A DNA stretch of 64,000 nucleotides, from the NCBI GenBank assembly GCA_016184455.1, contig JACPCS010000127.1, positions 1 to 64,000 of the forward strand, in the 5' to 3' direction. Below, piece by piece: positions 7,689 through 16,316 of this stretch; position 1 is the first letter of the stretch, and every line of letters starts with the position of its first letter. The position numbers and the translations under genes were made by a program. This DNA comes from Acidobacteriota bacterium. GTDB lineage: Bacteria > Acidobacteriota > Vicinamibacteria > Vicinamibacterales > UBA2999. The notes beneath the pieces are model-generated. The model made no database searches and was not told where the DNA came from. It was given only the letters and a program-made list of their open reading frames with translations.

Positions 7689-8300
7689 ATGGTGATGGGG
7701 CTGCTGGCGGTGGTAGCCGCGTTCCGGAAGGACGCCGGGGATACGCAGGCGGAGGACGTCGATTGCCTGCGGCGCCTGGCGTCGGGTGACGGCGACGGCG
7801 CGGCCCAGCTCTACGACCGTCATTCCCGTGCCCTCTACTCCCTCATCTTCCGCATCATCGGCGACGAAGGGGACGCCGAGGACGTCCTCCAGGACGTGTT
7901 CGCGCAGGCGTGGCGCCAGGCCTCGCGCTACGACCCGTCGCGCGGCGCCGTGGCAGCATGGCTTCTCATGATGGCGCGGACACGGGCGATCGATCGGCTT
8001 CGCGCACGGCAGGCCCGTCCGGTGGCCGATGCCGTGGGACACGAACGGCTCGCCGCGGTGCCCGCCGACACGCGCGACGCCGCCGCCGACATGATCGACG
8101 CCGAGGAGGCGCGGCGGGTCCGGCGCGCGCTCAGCGAGCTGCCGCTGCTCCAGCGCCTTGCCATCGAGCTTGCCTACTACGAGGGATTGACACAGCGTGA
8201 GATCGCCGAGCGCCTCGAACAGCCGCTCGGCACGGTGAAGACCCGCATGCGGACCGGGCTGCTGAAGCTGAGGGACGCGCTTGCGGAGGGCCCGTCATGA
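7689..8300 (+). CDS. ECF RNA polymerase sigma factor (SigK-like)
   Basis: A 203-residue sigma-70 family factor of the extracytoplasmic type. Region 2 spans about residues 40-110 (AAQLYDRHSRALYSLIFRI, DAEDVLQDVFAQAW, AWLLMMARTRAIDRLRARQA). Region 4 spans about 140-198 (LPLLQRLAIELAYYEGLTQ, REIAERLEQPLGTVKTRMR). It ends in a 4-nt ATGA overlap with a zinc-finger anti-sigma gene, the SigK/RskA arrangement, so release from that membrane anti-sigma should control it. Likely targets include the secreted DUF4331 gene downstream, an inference from position. Confidence 0.92.
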   Translation: MVMGLLAVVAAFRKDAGDTQAEDVDCLRRLASGDGDGAAQLYDRHSRALYSLIFRIIGDEGDAEDVLQDVFAQAWRQASRYDPSRGAVAAWLLMMARTRAIDRLRARQARPVADAVGHERLAAVPADTRDAAADMIDAEEARRVRRALSELPLLQRLAIELAYYEGLTQREIAERLEQPLGTVKTRMRTGLLKLRDALAEGPS

Positions 8301-9106
8301 CTCCGTCGCACGACGACCTCAAGGCCTACGCCGGCGCGTACGTGCTGGGGAGTCTCGATCCGGACGAGCGTGCGGAGTTCGAATCACACCTTGCCGGCTG
8401 CGAGGACTGCGCGGCCGAAGTGCGTGCGTTGGGCCGGGTGACGGAGGCGCTCGCCCGCGGTGTGGCGCAGCGCACACCGCCGCCGGAGCTGCGCGATCGT
8501 GTGCTCGCCACCTTCGGTGCGCCGCCGCAGGCGAGGCCTGCGGCCCGTGTTCGTGCCGGCGCGCGCTCGTGGCTGCCGCTCGCGGCGCTCGTGGTGCTGA
8601 CGGTGGGCATCGGCGTCTATGCCGCGTGGCTGCAGGTGCGGGTCACGGTGCTCGAAGATCGGCTCGAGCAGGCGCTGCTCCAGGCCTCGGCGGCCGAGGC
8701 GGCCGTGGCCGAGGCCCGGCGTGTGAACACGGAACTGCAGACGACGATGGGCGTGCTCGCGGCGCCGGATCTCGTGCGGATCGATCTCGCCGGCCAGGCG
8801 CCCGCGCCGCAGGCGACGGCGCGCGCGCTCTGGAGCCGCGCCCGCGGCATGGTGTTCACCGCCACGAATCTGCCCCCGCTCCCGGCGGGCCAGGTGTACC
8901 AGGTCTGGGTCGTGACCGCCGCGCAGCCGCCGATCAGCGCGGGCCTGCTGATGCCCGACGCGGGCGGCGGCGGTCAGACGTACTTCAACACGCCGCCCGA
9001 CATTCCTCCGCCTGCCGCCGTGGCCGTGTCGATCGAGCCGGCCGGCGGTGTCCCCGCACCCACCGGCGCGATCTATCTGGTGGGCAAGCCGGGCGCGACT
9101 TCGTAG
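8297..9106 (+). CDS. RskA-like anti-sigma factor
   Basis: A 269-residue membrane protein. The cytoplasmic N-terminus has a zinc-finger anti-sigma motif (ESHLAGCEDCAAEV, HX3CX2C) at about residues 30-45. A single membrane span, PLAALVVLTVGIGVYAAWL, follows near residues 95-113. A periplasmic RskA domain with VYQVWVVTAAQPPISAGLL comes after a short coiled-coil-like stretch. It is the expected partner of the overlapping sigma gene, holding it at the membrane. The TAG stop opens a tandem array. Confidence 0.9.
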   Translation: MTPSHDDLKAYAGAYVLGSLDPDERAEFESHLAGCEDCAAEVRALGRVTEALARGVAQRTPPPELRDRVLATFGAPPQARPAARVRAGARSWLPLAALVVLTVGIGVYAAWLQVRVTVLEDRLEQALLQASAAEAAVAEARRVNTELQTTMGVLAAPDLVRIDLAGQAPAPQATARALWSRARGMVFTATNLPPLPAGQVYQVWVVTAAQPPISAGLLMPDAGGGGQTYFNTPPDIPPPAAVAVSIEPAGGVPAPTGAIYLVGKPGATS

Positions 9107-9175
9107 GCCCCAGCCCCCAGGGCTCAGGCCTCAGAGCCCCCAGCCCAAAGCCCAAAGTCCAAAGCCGAATCAATC
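9107..9175. repeat. CCCAGCC / CCCAAAG word array
   Basis: Variants of GCCCCAGCCC, GGGCTCAGGCCTCAG and CCCAAAGCCCAAAGTCCAAAG follow the anti-sigma stop directly. Heptamer phasing is clear in the CCCAAAG part. The related words GGCCTGAGGC and CTTTGGGCC occur in the array at 43799-43893, mostly on the opposite strand. Confidence 0.8.
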
Positions 9176-9216
9176 CAGCCGGCTGCGTCATCCGTAGAAG
9201 CCTCAGGAGGTGCTGT

Positions 9217-10728
9217 GTGAGGAAGCTTGCCTACATCGCGTTGGTGTGTGTCGCCGCGATGCCGTTCATGACGCCCGCGCAGGCGTCGAGTCACCGGGAG
9301 GCGCTGGCCGTGCTCAACGAGCCGTGCGCCGACAACACGGACACGTATGCGTGGGTGGCGGACGGATCGCACGACAAGCTGTATCTGATCATGAACTTCA
9401 ACCCGCTCCACGAGCCCGGGCAGGGCAATCACGGTCTGCGTGCGTGCGACGGCTACCGGTACGAGTTCCATATCGGCATCGGCGAGAAGCTGCTGGACCA
9501 GGCGGTCTACCGCATCGAGTTCACCAAGACGCTGACGCCCGAAGCCGCGCCGGGGCCGTCGGACAACGTCGGCGGCGGCAACGAGCTGCTGTGGCAGCTC
9601 ACGGGCGGTACCGAGACGATGACGGTGACGCGGCTCTTCGCGCCGGCGAGCGGCGGCGAAGCCGTGCTCGGCCGCGATCTCGCGGTGCTGCCGAACAACC
9701 ACGGGCCGCAGACCGATCGGCTCGTGTTCGGGCTCGATCGATTCCGCGGCTACGGCTCCGGCGATCGGACCGAGCGCGAGGTGGGTCTCTACGATCAGGC
9801 GTTCGTCGACAGGTATATCCACACCCTGTCGAACGGCGGCCGGGTCATCGCGGGCCAGTTCGACGATCCGTATCAGCTCGACGAGAAGGGGATCTTCGAT
9901 CTCATCAACCTCGCCGACACGGATCTCGGCGGCATTCGCGGTGCGCGCCGCGGCCCGGCGAAGGACGTGTTCACCGGGTTCAACGTCTTCTCGATCGCGC
10001 TGGAACTCCCGATCCGCGATGTGTTCCCGAGCGGCGTGCCCCACAACGGTCAGCTCAATGCGAACTCGACCGACAGCCTGCTGCGCGTCTGGTCGCGCAT
10101 CACGCGCCAGCAGATGATGACCGTCGACGCGCGGCAGACCATTACCGGGCGGACGGGTGACGGTCCCTACGTGCAGGTCGGCCGCAACGCGCTGCCGCTC
10201 TTCAATGCCGGGCTCGTGGGTGCGCAGCGCCAGACGCTGTATCTGCACTCGGACCCGAGCGCGGACGTCACCAACTTCGGCGCGGACATTCTGTATCCGG
10301 TGCTCGTGCGCGACCTCGAGGCGCTCGGGGTCTACCAGGCACTGGGCGTCCCGTCGGGAACCGTCTCGACGCTCAAGGGCCCGCGCACCGACATCATCCA
10401 GGCAATCAACCTGGGACGGCCGATTCCGGTTGCCGACGGCTTCACGGGCGACGTGATCACGCTCGACGCGGCCGTCGATTCGAGCTTTCCCAACGGCCGG
10501 CGTCTGGGCGGCGGCACGGCGCCGAACCGCAATCAGGTGAACGTGAACACCGTGCTCATCAGCCTGATCGCCGCCGGCAACCCGGCGGCGGGCCTCGCCA
10601 AGGGCGTCGAGGAGAACGACAAGAACTATCTCAATCGGTTTCCGTTTCTGGCGCCCGCCCATCAGGGGCTGCTCCAGGGGCACGGCGGCACGAACAGCCC
10701 GGTCGTTCCCACCATCCCAACGCCGTAG
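9217..10728 (+). CDS. Secreted DUF4331 family protein
   Basis: A 503-residue protein with signal peptide VRKLAYIALVCVAAMPFM ending near AQA, followed by the DUF4331 start SSHREA. Further family segments are DTYAWVADGSHDKLYLIMNF, YRYEFHIGIGEK, DVFTGFNVFSIALELP and RNALPLFNAGLVGA. DUF4331 proteins are exported and their function is unknown; they often occur with ECF sigma factors and with HupE/TPR proteins, as here. The GTG at 9217 is chosen because AGGAGG lies at 9205-9210, 6 nt upstream. Regulation by the upstream sigma factor is plausible but not shown. The TAG stop adjoins an array. Confidence 0.88.
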   Translation: MRKLAYIALVCVAAMPFMTPAQASSHREALAVLNEPCADNTDTYAWVADGSHDKLYLIMNFNPLHEPGQGNHGLRACDGYRYEFHIGIGEKLLDQAVYRIEFTKTLTPEAAPGPSDNVGGGNELLWQLTGGTETMTVTRLFAPASGGEAVLGRDLAVLPNNHGPQTDRLVFGLDRFRGYGSGDRTEREVGLYDQAFVDRYIHTLSNGGRVIAGQFDDPYQLDEKGIFDLINLADTDLGGIRGARRGPAKDVFTGFNVFSIALELPIRDVFPSGVPHNGQLNANSTDSLLRVWSRITRQQMMTVDARQTITGRTGDGPYVQVGRNALPLFNAGLVGAQRQTLYLHSDPSADVTNFGADILYPVLVRDLEALGVYQALGVPSGTVSTLKGPRTDIIQAINLGRPIPVADGFTGDVITLDAAVDSSFPNGRRLGGGTAPNRNQVNVNTVLISLIAAGNPAAGLAKGVEENDKNYLNRFPFLAPAHQGLLQGHGGTNSPVVPTIPTP

Positions 10729-10803
10729 TTGGTGGTTGGTGGTTGGTGGTTGGTAGTTAGTGGTTCGTCCTGCTACCAGCTACCAGCTACCGACTACCGG
10801 CTA
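10729..10803. repeat. TTGGTGG / TACCAGC heptamer array
   Basis: Three to four TTGGTGG heptamers with TTGGTAG and TTAGTGG variants are followed, after TTCGTCCTGC, by TACCAGC, TACCAGC, TACCGAC and TACCGGC in the opposite sense. The halves are imperfect inverted partners. The array starts at the DUF4331 stop (TAG) and its last word runs into the GGAGG ribosome-binding site of the next gene. Confidence 0.92.
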
Positions 10804-10813
10804 GGAGGATCTC

Positions 10814-11602
10814 GTGAAAAGACTGATGCTCGTACCAATCGTGCTGACGCTCGCCAGAGCGTCCCTCTCGGCTCACGACGTGTGGATCGAGCCGACGACG
10901 TTCGCACCGCGGACGGGAGAGATTGTCGGCGTCCGGCTGCGCGTGGGGCAGGACTTCCTGGGCGATCCGCTGCCGCGCGATCCGTCGCTCATCAACGAGT
11001 TCATCGTCGAAGACCCGGAAGGCCGGAAGCCGGTCGTGGGGCGGCCCGGCGCGGATCCCGCCGGCCTGGTTCGCGCCGCCGCGCCCGGGCTGCTGGTCGT
11101 CGGCTACCGCAGCAACCCGAGCCGCATCGAGCAGAGCCACGAGAAGTTCACGCAGTACCTGAAGGAAGAAGGCCTCGAGTCGATCATCGCGCTAGGCGCG
11201 CGGCGCGGCGACGCGCGGCCGGTTCGGGAGCTGTTCGCGCGCTGTGCGAAGAGCCTGATCTCGTCCGGAGAGACGGACGGCTCGGCGGGCGACCGGCCGC
11301 TGGGGTTCACCCTGGAGCTCGTGGCCGAGCGGAATCCGTTTGCCATGAACGCGGGCCAGGAACTGCCCGTGCGGCTGACGTATGAGAACCGGCCGCTCGC
11401 GGGCGCGCTCGTCGTGGCGATCAACCGCGCGAACCCGTCCGAGAAGCTGAGCGCGCGGAGCGATCGTGACGGCCGTGTGCGGTTTCGTCTTCCGCGCGCC
11501 GGCGCGTGGCTGGTGAAGGCGGTGCACATGGTGGAAGCGCCTGCCGCTTCAGGTGCGGATTGGGCCAGCTACTGGGCGTCGCTGACGTTTGAGCTGCCAT
11601 GA
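10814..11602 (+). CDS. Exported DUF4198 family protein
   Basis: A 262-residue protein with a short signal peptide (MKRLMLVPIVLTLARASLSA) and mature start HDVWIEP, the typical entry to DUF4198. Later segments are GEIVGVRLRVGQDFLGDPL, SIIALGARRGDARPV, RNPFAMNAGQELPVRLTYEN and VRFRLPRAGAWLVKAVHM. DUF4198 proteins are periplasmic and often encoded with metal-uptake systems; the ligand here is unknown. GGAGG lies 8 nt upstream of the GTG start. The 3' end overlaps the HupE-like gene by 4 nt (ATGA), so the two are probably made together. Confidence 0.85.
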   Translation: MKRLMLVPIVLTLARASLSAHDVWIEPTTFAPRTGEIVGVRLRVGQDFLGDPLPRDPSLINEFIVEDPEGRKPVVGRPGADPAGLVRAAAPGLLVVGYRSNPSRIEQSHEKFTQYLKEEGLESIIALGARRGDARPVRELFARCAKSLISSGETDGSAGDRPLGFTLELVAERNPFAMNAGQELPVRLTYENRPLAGALVVAINRANPSEKLSARSDRDGRVRFRLPRAGAWLVKAVHMVEAPAASGADWASYWASLTFELP

Positions 11603-13071
11603 AGTCGCTGGCCATGACCGCCGCCACGTGGGTGGGTGTGGCGCTGCTCGTGTGCGGGGCGCGCGTGGCCGCGCACGAGATCGGCACGACGCGTGTGGCG
11701 GCGACCGTGCACGACGATCGTCGCTACGACATCGAAATCGTGACCGATGCCGCCGCGCTCGCGGAGAAGCTCGACGCGCTCTCGGGCCAGCGCGTCGAGA
11801 CACACAGGGTGGCAGCCTTTGACGACCTGTTCCGGAAGCGCGTCACCGTCGCGTTCGATGGCGCGGCCGACCACCCGGCGATCCGGTACGCCGTTCGGCC
11901 GCAATCCGATGCGAGCCTGCCGCCGGTCGCGACGATTCGACTGAGTGGCGAGATCCCCGCCGGTGCGCGGCGTTTCAGCTGGACGTACGGATGGACGTTT
12001 GCCTCGTATGCGCTGTCGATCACGACGCCGGGCACGACCGCGCCCCTGACTGAGTGGCTGGAGGGCGGTCAGACGAGCACGCCGTTCTCGCTGACGGCCA
12101 TTCCGCCTCCACCGCGCCGCGCCGCCACGGTCTGGCGCTATCTCGTGCTCGGCTTCACGCACATCGTGCCGCACGGCGTGGATCACGTGCTGTTCGTGCT
12201 GGGTATCGTCCTCTTGACCAGGCGGATGCGGGCCGTGCTGTGGCAGGTCAGTGCGTTCACCGCGGCGCACTCCATCACGCTCGCCCTGAGCATCTACGGT
12301 GTGATTGGCGTCTCGTCCGCGATCGTCGAACCACTGATTGCGCTCTCGATCGCGTACGTGGCGATCGAGAACCTCGTCCTGACCGAGCTTCGGGCGTGGC
12401 GCGTCGCGCTGGTGTTTGCCTTCGGTCTGCTGCACGGGATGGGCTTTGCCGGCGTGCTCCAGGAGATTGGCTTACCGCGCTCGGAATACGTCACCGCGCT
12501 GCTGACGTTCAACGTCGGCGTGGAGGCGGGGCAGCTGGCGGTGATTGCAACCGCCAGCGCGCTGGTGGGGTGGCATCGGTGGAGCGATGCGACGTTCCGC
12601 CGCTGCGTGGTCGTCCCTGCTTCGGTGCTGATTGCCTGTACGGCCGTCTACTGGACGATCGAACGGGCGGCGACCCCGGTATCGGCGCTCGTCCTCAGCA
12701 CGAACGACACCGCTGGCGCTGATGCGGGAGCGCTGGCGCTGGAGCACGCGCGCGCGGGCGACCTGCTCTTCGACCGGGGACACGTCGACGCCGCTGCCGT
12801 CGAGTACCACCTGGCCGACCAGGCGTCTCCGAATCATCTGCGTGCCCGTACCGGACTGGCTCGTGTCGCGGCGGCCCGCGGCCACTACACGCGGGCGCTG
12901 GAGCTGTATCGGTCGGTGATGGAAGACGCGCCGACGCCCGAGGTCGCCGCGGCGATCGACGACATTCTCGCGCTTACGCGTAGATCGCCCGCAGGGCCGG
13001 TTCGAGCTGTGGGTACTGGAACTCAAACCCGAGCGAGCGCGCTTTCTCCGGAAGCACGCGCTGGCCGGTGA
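11599..13071 (+). CDS. HupE/UreJ-type membrane protein with C-terminal TPR
   Basis: A 490-residue protein in three parts: signal peptide and periplasmic domain (about 1-175); a HupE/UreJ-2 membrane domain (about 180-370) with FTHIVPHGVDHVLFVLGIVL, AAHSITLALSIYG and LLHGMGFAGVLQEIGLP; and a C-terminal segment (about 385-465) with TPR-like helices LEHARAGDLLFDRGHVDAAA and RARTGLARVAAARGHYTRA. HupE family proteins are proposed nickel or cobalt permeases, and the conserved membrane His/Asp fit that. The last about 30 residues run 98 nt into the convergent epimerase gene and look unconserved, so the natural stop may have been lost. Confidence 0.83.
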   Translation: MKSLAMTAATWVGVALLVCGARVAAHEIGTTRVAATVHDDRRYDIEIVTDAAALAEKLDALSGQRVETHRVAAFDDLFRKRVTVAFDGAADHPAIRYAVRPQSDASLPPVATIRLSGEIPAGARRFSWTYGWTFASYALSITTPGTTAPLTEWLEGGQTSTPFSLTAIPPPPRRAATVWRYLVLGFTHIVPHGVDHVLFVLGIVLLTRRMRAVLWQVSAFTAAHSITLALSIYGVIGVSSAIVEPLIALSIAYVAIENLVLTELRAWRVALVFAFGLLHGMGFAGVLQEIGLPRSEYVTALLTFNVGVEAGQLAVIATASALVGWHRWSDATFRRCVVVPASVLIACTAVYWTIERAATPVSALVLSTNDTAGADAGALALEHARAGDLLFDRGHVDAAAVEYHLADQASPNHLRARTGLARVAAARGHYTRALELYRSVMEDAPTPEVAAAIDDILALTRRSPAGPVRAVGTGTQTRASALSPEARAGR

Positions 13072-13867
13072 GTACCACATCCGCCATTTCGCCCAGCGCG
13101 AGCCGCACGGCAAAGGCCGGCGTCGGCAGGATCGCCGGCCGCCCGAGCACGCGGCCGAGCGTGCGGGCGAGCTCCAGATTCGTGACCGGGTTGGGAGCCG
13201 TCACGTTGAGCGGACCCGAGACGGCGGTGTTCATCAGCGCCCAGACGACCATCGCCGTCCAGTCGTCGCGATGAATCCAGGAGACGTACTGCCGGCCTGA
13301 TCCGATCGGTCCGCCCGCGAACAGCCTGAACGGCAGCGCGAGCTGCGGGAGCGCGCCGCGCTCCCGCGCGAGGACGACCCCGGTCCTGAGCAGCACCACC
13401 CGCGCGTGGGGAGCGGCGGCGACCGCCTCCTTCTCCCAGGCGACGCCGAGCCCCGCGAGAAAGCCCGAGCCGGCGCCGCTCTCTTCGGTGAGCGCTTCGT
13501 CATGGTGCGGTCCGTAGATGCCGACGGCCGAGGCATTGACGAGCGTCGCCGGGACGGCCCGCACGCTGGTCATCGCCGCCACGAGCGACCGCGTGACGTG
13601 CACGCGGCTGTTCCACATCGCGCGCTTGTGCGCCGCCGTCCATCGCGTGTTGATCGGCGCGCCGGCCAGATTGACCACGGCGTCGGCGTCCTCGAGGGCG
13701 TGGGCCCACGTGGTCAGCGGGCCGTACGGATTCCACCGCAGGTGGTGGCTTCGGGCCGGGCGCCGCGTCAGGACGGCGACGCTGTGGCGGTCCTTCTGGA
13801 GCCGCTCGACGAGCGCCGACCCCAGAAAGCCGGTGCCGCCGGCGACCACGATGCGCACCTCTGGCAA
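12974..13867 (-). CDS. TIGR01777 family NAD(P)-dependent epimerase
   Basis: A 297-residue short-chain dehydrogenase of the TIGR01777/YfcH group. The nucleotide-binding GGTGFLGSALVERL is at the N-terminus, followed by DADAVVNLAGAPI, LVNASAVGIYG, the family-typical GPIGSGRQYVSWIHRDD (about residue 190), and a C-terminal DUF1731 part ending LGFEFQYPQLEPALRAIY. Reaction unknown; homologues are linked to sugar or lipid epimerisation and to cell division. The start is TTG at 13867, or GTG three codons on. It is divergent from the efflux operon, 90 nt away. Confidence 0.88.
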   Translation of the reverse strand: MPEVRIVVAGGTGFLGSALVERLQKDRHSVAVLTRRPARSHHLRWNPYGPLTTWAHALEDADAVVNLAGAPINTRWTAAHKRAMWNSRVHVTRSLVAAMTSVRAVPATLVNASAVGIYGPHHDEALTEESGAGSGFLAGLGVAWEKEAVAAAPHARVVLLRTGVVLARERGALPQLALPFRLFAGGPIGSGRQYVSWIHRDDWTAMVVWALMNTAVSGPLNVTAPNPVTNLELARTLGRVLGRPAILPTPAFAVRLALGEMADVVLTGQRVLPEKARSLGFEFQYPQLEPALRAIYA

Positions 13868-13907
13868 TGGTATACCGGCGGTCCTTGGTCGAGGCGGGCG
13901 GGCGCGC

Positions 13908-13936
13908 TTGACAGGCCGGCGCCGCGGGCGTATTAA
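13908..13936 (+). promoter_or_regulatory. Sigma-70 promoter of the efflux operon
   Basis: A consensus -35 TTGACA at 13908-13913 and a -10 TATTAA at 13931-13936 are separated by exactly 17 bp. Transcription would begin near 13943, leaving about 15 nt before the TetR ATG at 13958. The -10 is the left arm of the palindrome below. Confidence 0.75.
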
Positions 13937-13954
13937 CTAACTAGTTGGTTAATA
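13931..13954 (+). promoter_or_regulatory. 24-bp palindromic operator over the -10 box
   Basis: TATTAACTAACT and AGTTGGTTAATA form two 12-nt half-sites with no gap and one mismatched pair. The AT-rich dyad stands out in a high-GC background and ends 3 nt before the TetR start. Size and placement fit a TetR-family dimer site, and binding would block the -10 element, so autorepression of the whole operon is expected. Confidence 0.75.
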
Positions 13955-13957
13955 CGG

Positions 13958-14587
13958 ATGGGCCGGACGAAGCGACCCCGTGGCGACTCCCAGGCCGCCG
14001 TCTTCCGCGCGGCCGCGCACGAGTTCGCCGAGCGCGGGTATGAGGCCGCCCGCGTCGACCGCATCGCCCAGCGCGCGCGCGTCAACAAGGCGATGCTCTA
14101 CTACCACTACCGCAGCAAGCAGGGCCTCTACACCGAGGTGCTGCGCGACATGCTCCGGGCTGTCGGTCTCCGCGCCCGCACCATCGCCGACGGTCCCGGG
14201 CCCGCCGGCGTCAAGCTCGACACGTGGATTGCCGCGCTCGTCGAAGAGGCCGCCGCGCGGCCCTGGTTCCCCCCGATCATGCTGCGCGAGATCGCCTCGG
14301 GTGCGCCGCATATCGACGAGGCGACGTTCGCCATGATGAACGGCGTCTATCTCGCCGTGCGCGACGTGATCGAGCAGGGGCAGCGCGAGGGATCGTTCCG
14401 CCAGGGCGATCCGCTGCTCGCGTATTTCATGATCCTTCCCTCGATCCTGATTTTTTTCGCGCGCCAGCGCGTGATCTCGCAGCGCAAGGGCGTGAGGGGA
14501 TTCGCGGCGGCGGCGCCGCGGACGACCGACGAGTTCGTCCGGCACGTGCAGCGGTCGGCACGGGCCATGCTGCGGAGCGACACATGA
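13958..14587 (+). CDS. TetR family repressor of the efflux operon
   Basis: A 209-residue TetR regulator. The N-terminal helix-turn-helix (about residues 12-58) reads AVFRAAAHEFAERGYEAARV, DRIAQRARVNKAMLYYHYRS. The rest is a helical ligand/dimer domain with RPWFPPIMLREIASGAP, a CecR/TetR_C-like feature. It is the first gene of a seven-gene operon, preceded by its own putative operator. Its stop overlaps the HlyD ATG by 4 nt. The inducer is unknown. The organisation recalls E. coli cecR-ybhGFSR, where the regulator also heads the transporter genes. Confidence 0.92.
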   Translation: MGRTKRPRGDSQAAVFRAAAHEFAERGYEAARVDRIAQRARVNKAMLYYHYRSKQGLYTEVLRDMLRAVGLRARTIADGPGPAGVKLDTWIAALVEEAAARPWFPPIMLREIASGAPHIDEATFAMMNGVYLAVRDVIEQGQREGSFRQGDPLLAYFMILPSILIFFARQRVISQRKGVRGFAAAAPRTTDEFVRHVQRSARAMLRSDT

Positions 14588-15588
14588 CGATGAGAGGCCA
14601 GTGGTGGATCGTGGCTGTGGCGCTCGCGGTCGCGGGATGCCGGGAGCCCGAGCCGTCGAACACGATCCGCGTGTCGGGACACGTGGAGGCGACGGAGGTC
14701 CAGGTGGCGCCAGACGTCGGCGGCCGGCTCCTGGAGCTGCGGCCCGCTGAAGGGGATCGCGTCTCGCCCGGTGACCTCGTGGCGCGCCTCGACACGCGCG
14801 ACACCGAGCTGCAGATTGCGCGCGCCCGCGCCGAGCGCGCGGGCGCCGACGCGCAGCTGCGGTTTCTGCAGCGCGGCGCCAGGGTCGAGGACATCCGGCA
14901 GGCGCGGAACCAGGCCGACGCCGCGGCGGCCGAAACGGCTGCGGCCGCCGCCGACCTGCAGGCCGCCGAAGCCGACCTGGCCCGCTTCGAGGCGCTGCTC
15001 GCCGCGAACGCGGGGTCCCGGAAGCAGCGCGACGACGCGCAGGCGAGGGTCGACGTCGCGCGCGAGCGGGTGCGGAGCGCCGAGGAGCGGACCGCCGCTG
15101 GGGGCGACGTGGTGGCGCGTCTCGAGGCGGGCCCGACGCGCGAGGAGATCGACGGGGCCCGCGCCCGCGTGGCCGCTGCCGACGCGCAGGTGGCCGTGCT
15201 CGAGAAGGCGCGCGCCGATGCCACGGTCGTCGCGCCGGCTGGCGGCGTCGTGACCCAGAAGCTGACCGAGGCCGGCGAGATCGTGGCCCCGCGCATGCCG
15301 CTGCTCGTCATCACCGATCTCGACAACGCCTGGGCAAACCTTTTCGTGCCCGAGCCGGTCATCCCGCGCGTCGCGCTCGGCCAGGCCGCCACGATTCTGA
15401 CCGACGCCGGCGACCGCCTGCCCGGCACGGTCACCTACATCTCCCCGCAGGCTGAATTCACGCCGCGCAACGTGCAGACCGCCGACGAGCGCTCGAAGCT
15501 CGTCTACCGCATCAAGGTGTCGGTGGACAACCGTGCCGGCACGCTGAAGGTCGGCATGCCGGTCGACGCGGAGCTGACGCTGCCATGA
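14584..15588 (+). CDS. HlyD-family membrane-fusion lipoprotein (YbhG-like)
   Basis: A 334-residue periplasmic adaptor. A lipobox (VALAVAGC) at about residue 18 suggests a lipoprotein. A biotinyl-lipoyl half (VSGHVEATEVQVAPDVGGRL) is followed by a long Ala/Arg/Glu-rich coiled-coil hairpin (about 75-200), the second lipoyl half (ATVVAPAGGVVTQKLTEAGE) and a beta-barrel domain (NAWANLFVPEPVIPRVALGQ). It should connect the ABC permeases to the TolC-type channel encoded two genes on. Both ends overlap neighbours by 4 nt. Confidence 0.9.
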   Translation: MTMRGQWWIVAVALAVAGCREPEPSNTIRVSGHVEATEVQVAPDVGGRLLELRPAEGDRVSPGDLVARLDTRDTELQIARARAERAGADAQLRFLQRGARVEDIRQARNQADAAAAETAAAAADLQAAEADLARFEALLAANAGSRKQRDDAQARVDVARERVRSAEERTAAGGDVVARLEAGPTREEIDGARARVAAADAQVAVLEKARADATVVAPAGGVVTQKLTEAGEIVAPRMPLLVITDLDNAWANLFVPEPVIPRVALGQAATILTDAGDRLPGTVTYISPQAEFTPRNVQTADERSKLVYRIKVSVDNRAGTLKVGMPVDAELTLP

Positions 15589-16316
15589 GCGCCGCCATCG
15601 GGCTGCGCGGCGTCGTGAAGCGCTACGGCGCCACGCGCGCGCTCGACGAGGTGACGTTCGAGGTCGGGCGCGGCGAGATGTTCGGGTTGATCGGGTCCGA
15701 TGGCGCGGGCAAGACGACCGCCATCCGCCTGATGTGCGGCCTGCTGCGAGCCGACGCCGGGGAGGTCCGCACGCTCGGCCGCGATCCGGTCGGCGAGCAC
15801 CACCGCATCACGGCGCGCGTCGGGTACCTCTCGCAGCGCTTCAGCCTCTACGGCGATCTCACGATCGACGAGAACATCGCGTTCTTCGCCGAGGTGCACG
15901 GCGTCGGCGACTATCGCCGGCGCCGCGACCAGCTCCTCGAGATGACGCAGCTCGCGCCGTTCCGGGCGCGGCTGGCCGATCGCCTCTCGGGAGGCATGAA
16001 GCAGAAGCTGGCGCTCGTCTGCACCCTCGTCCACGAGCCCGAGCTGCTCCTGCTCGACGAGCCGACGACCGGAGTCGACCCGGTGTCGCGGCGTGAGTTC
16101 TGGAAGCTGCTGTCGGAGTTCCTCGCACAGGGCATCACGATTCTGATGTCCACGCCGTATCTGGACGAGGCGGAGCGCTGCACGCGCGTGGCGCTGCTGC
16201 ACGAAGGCCGGCTGCTGGCCTGTGACGACCCGACCACGCTGCGGTCCGCGGCGGGCCAGATGGTGCCGCTCGAGGACGTGTTCGTCAATCTGCTCGCGAA
16301 ACAGGTTGCCTCATGA
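15585..16316 (+). CDS. ABC transporter ATPase, first of two (YbhF N-half-like)
   Basis: A 243-residue ATPase. Walker A is GSDGAGKTT, the signature is LSGGMKQKLAL, and Walker B with the catalytic Glu is LLLLDEPTTGVD, followed by the H-loop region, where a serine-rich ITILMSTPYLDEAE replaces the usual His. In E. coli YbhF the two ATPase domains are fused; here they are separate genes with tolC between them. Loss of the canonical switch His (STPYLDEAE instead of STHYLDEAE) is typical of one YbhF half. It should power export with the second ATPase and the two permeases. Confidence 0.9.
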   Translation: MSAAIGLRGVVKRYGATRALDEVTFEVGRGEMFGLIGSDGAGKTTAIRLMCGLLRADAGEVRTLGRDPVGEHHRITARVGYLSQRFSLYGDLTIDENIAFFAEVHGVGDYRRRRDQLLEMTQLAPFRARLADRLSGGMKQKLALVCTLVHEPELLLLDEPTTGVDPVSRREFWKLLSEFLAQGITILMSTPYLDEAERCTRVALLHEGRLLACDDPTTLRSAAGQMVPLEDVFVNLLAKQVAS

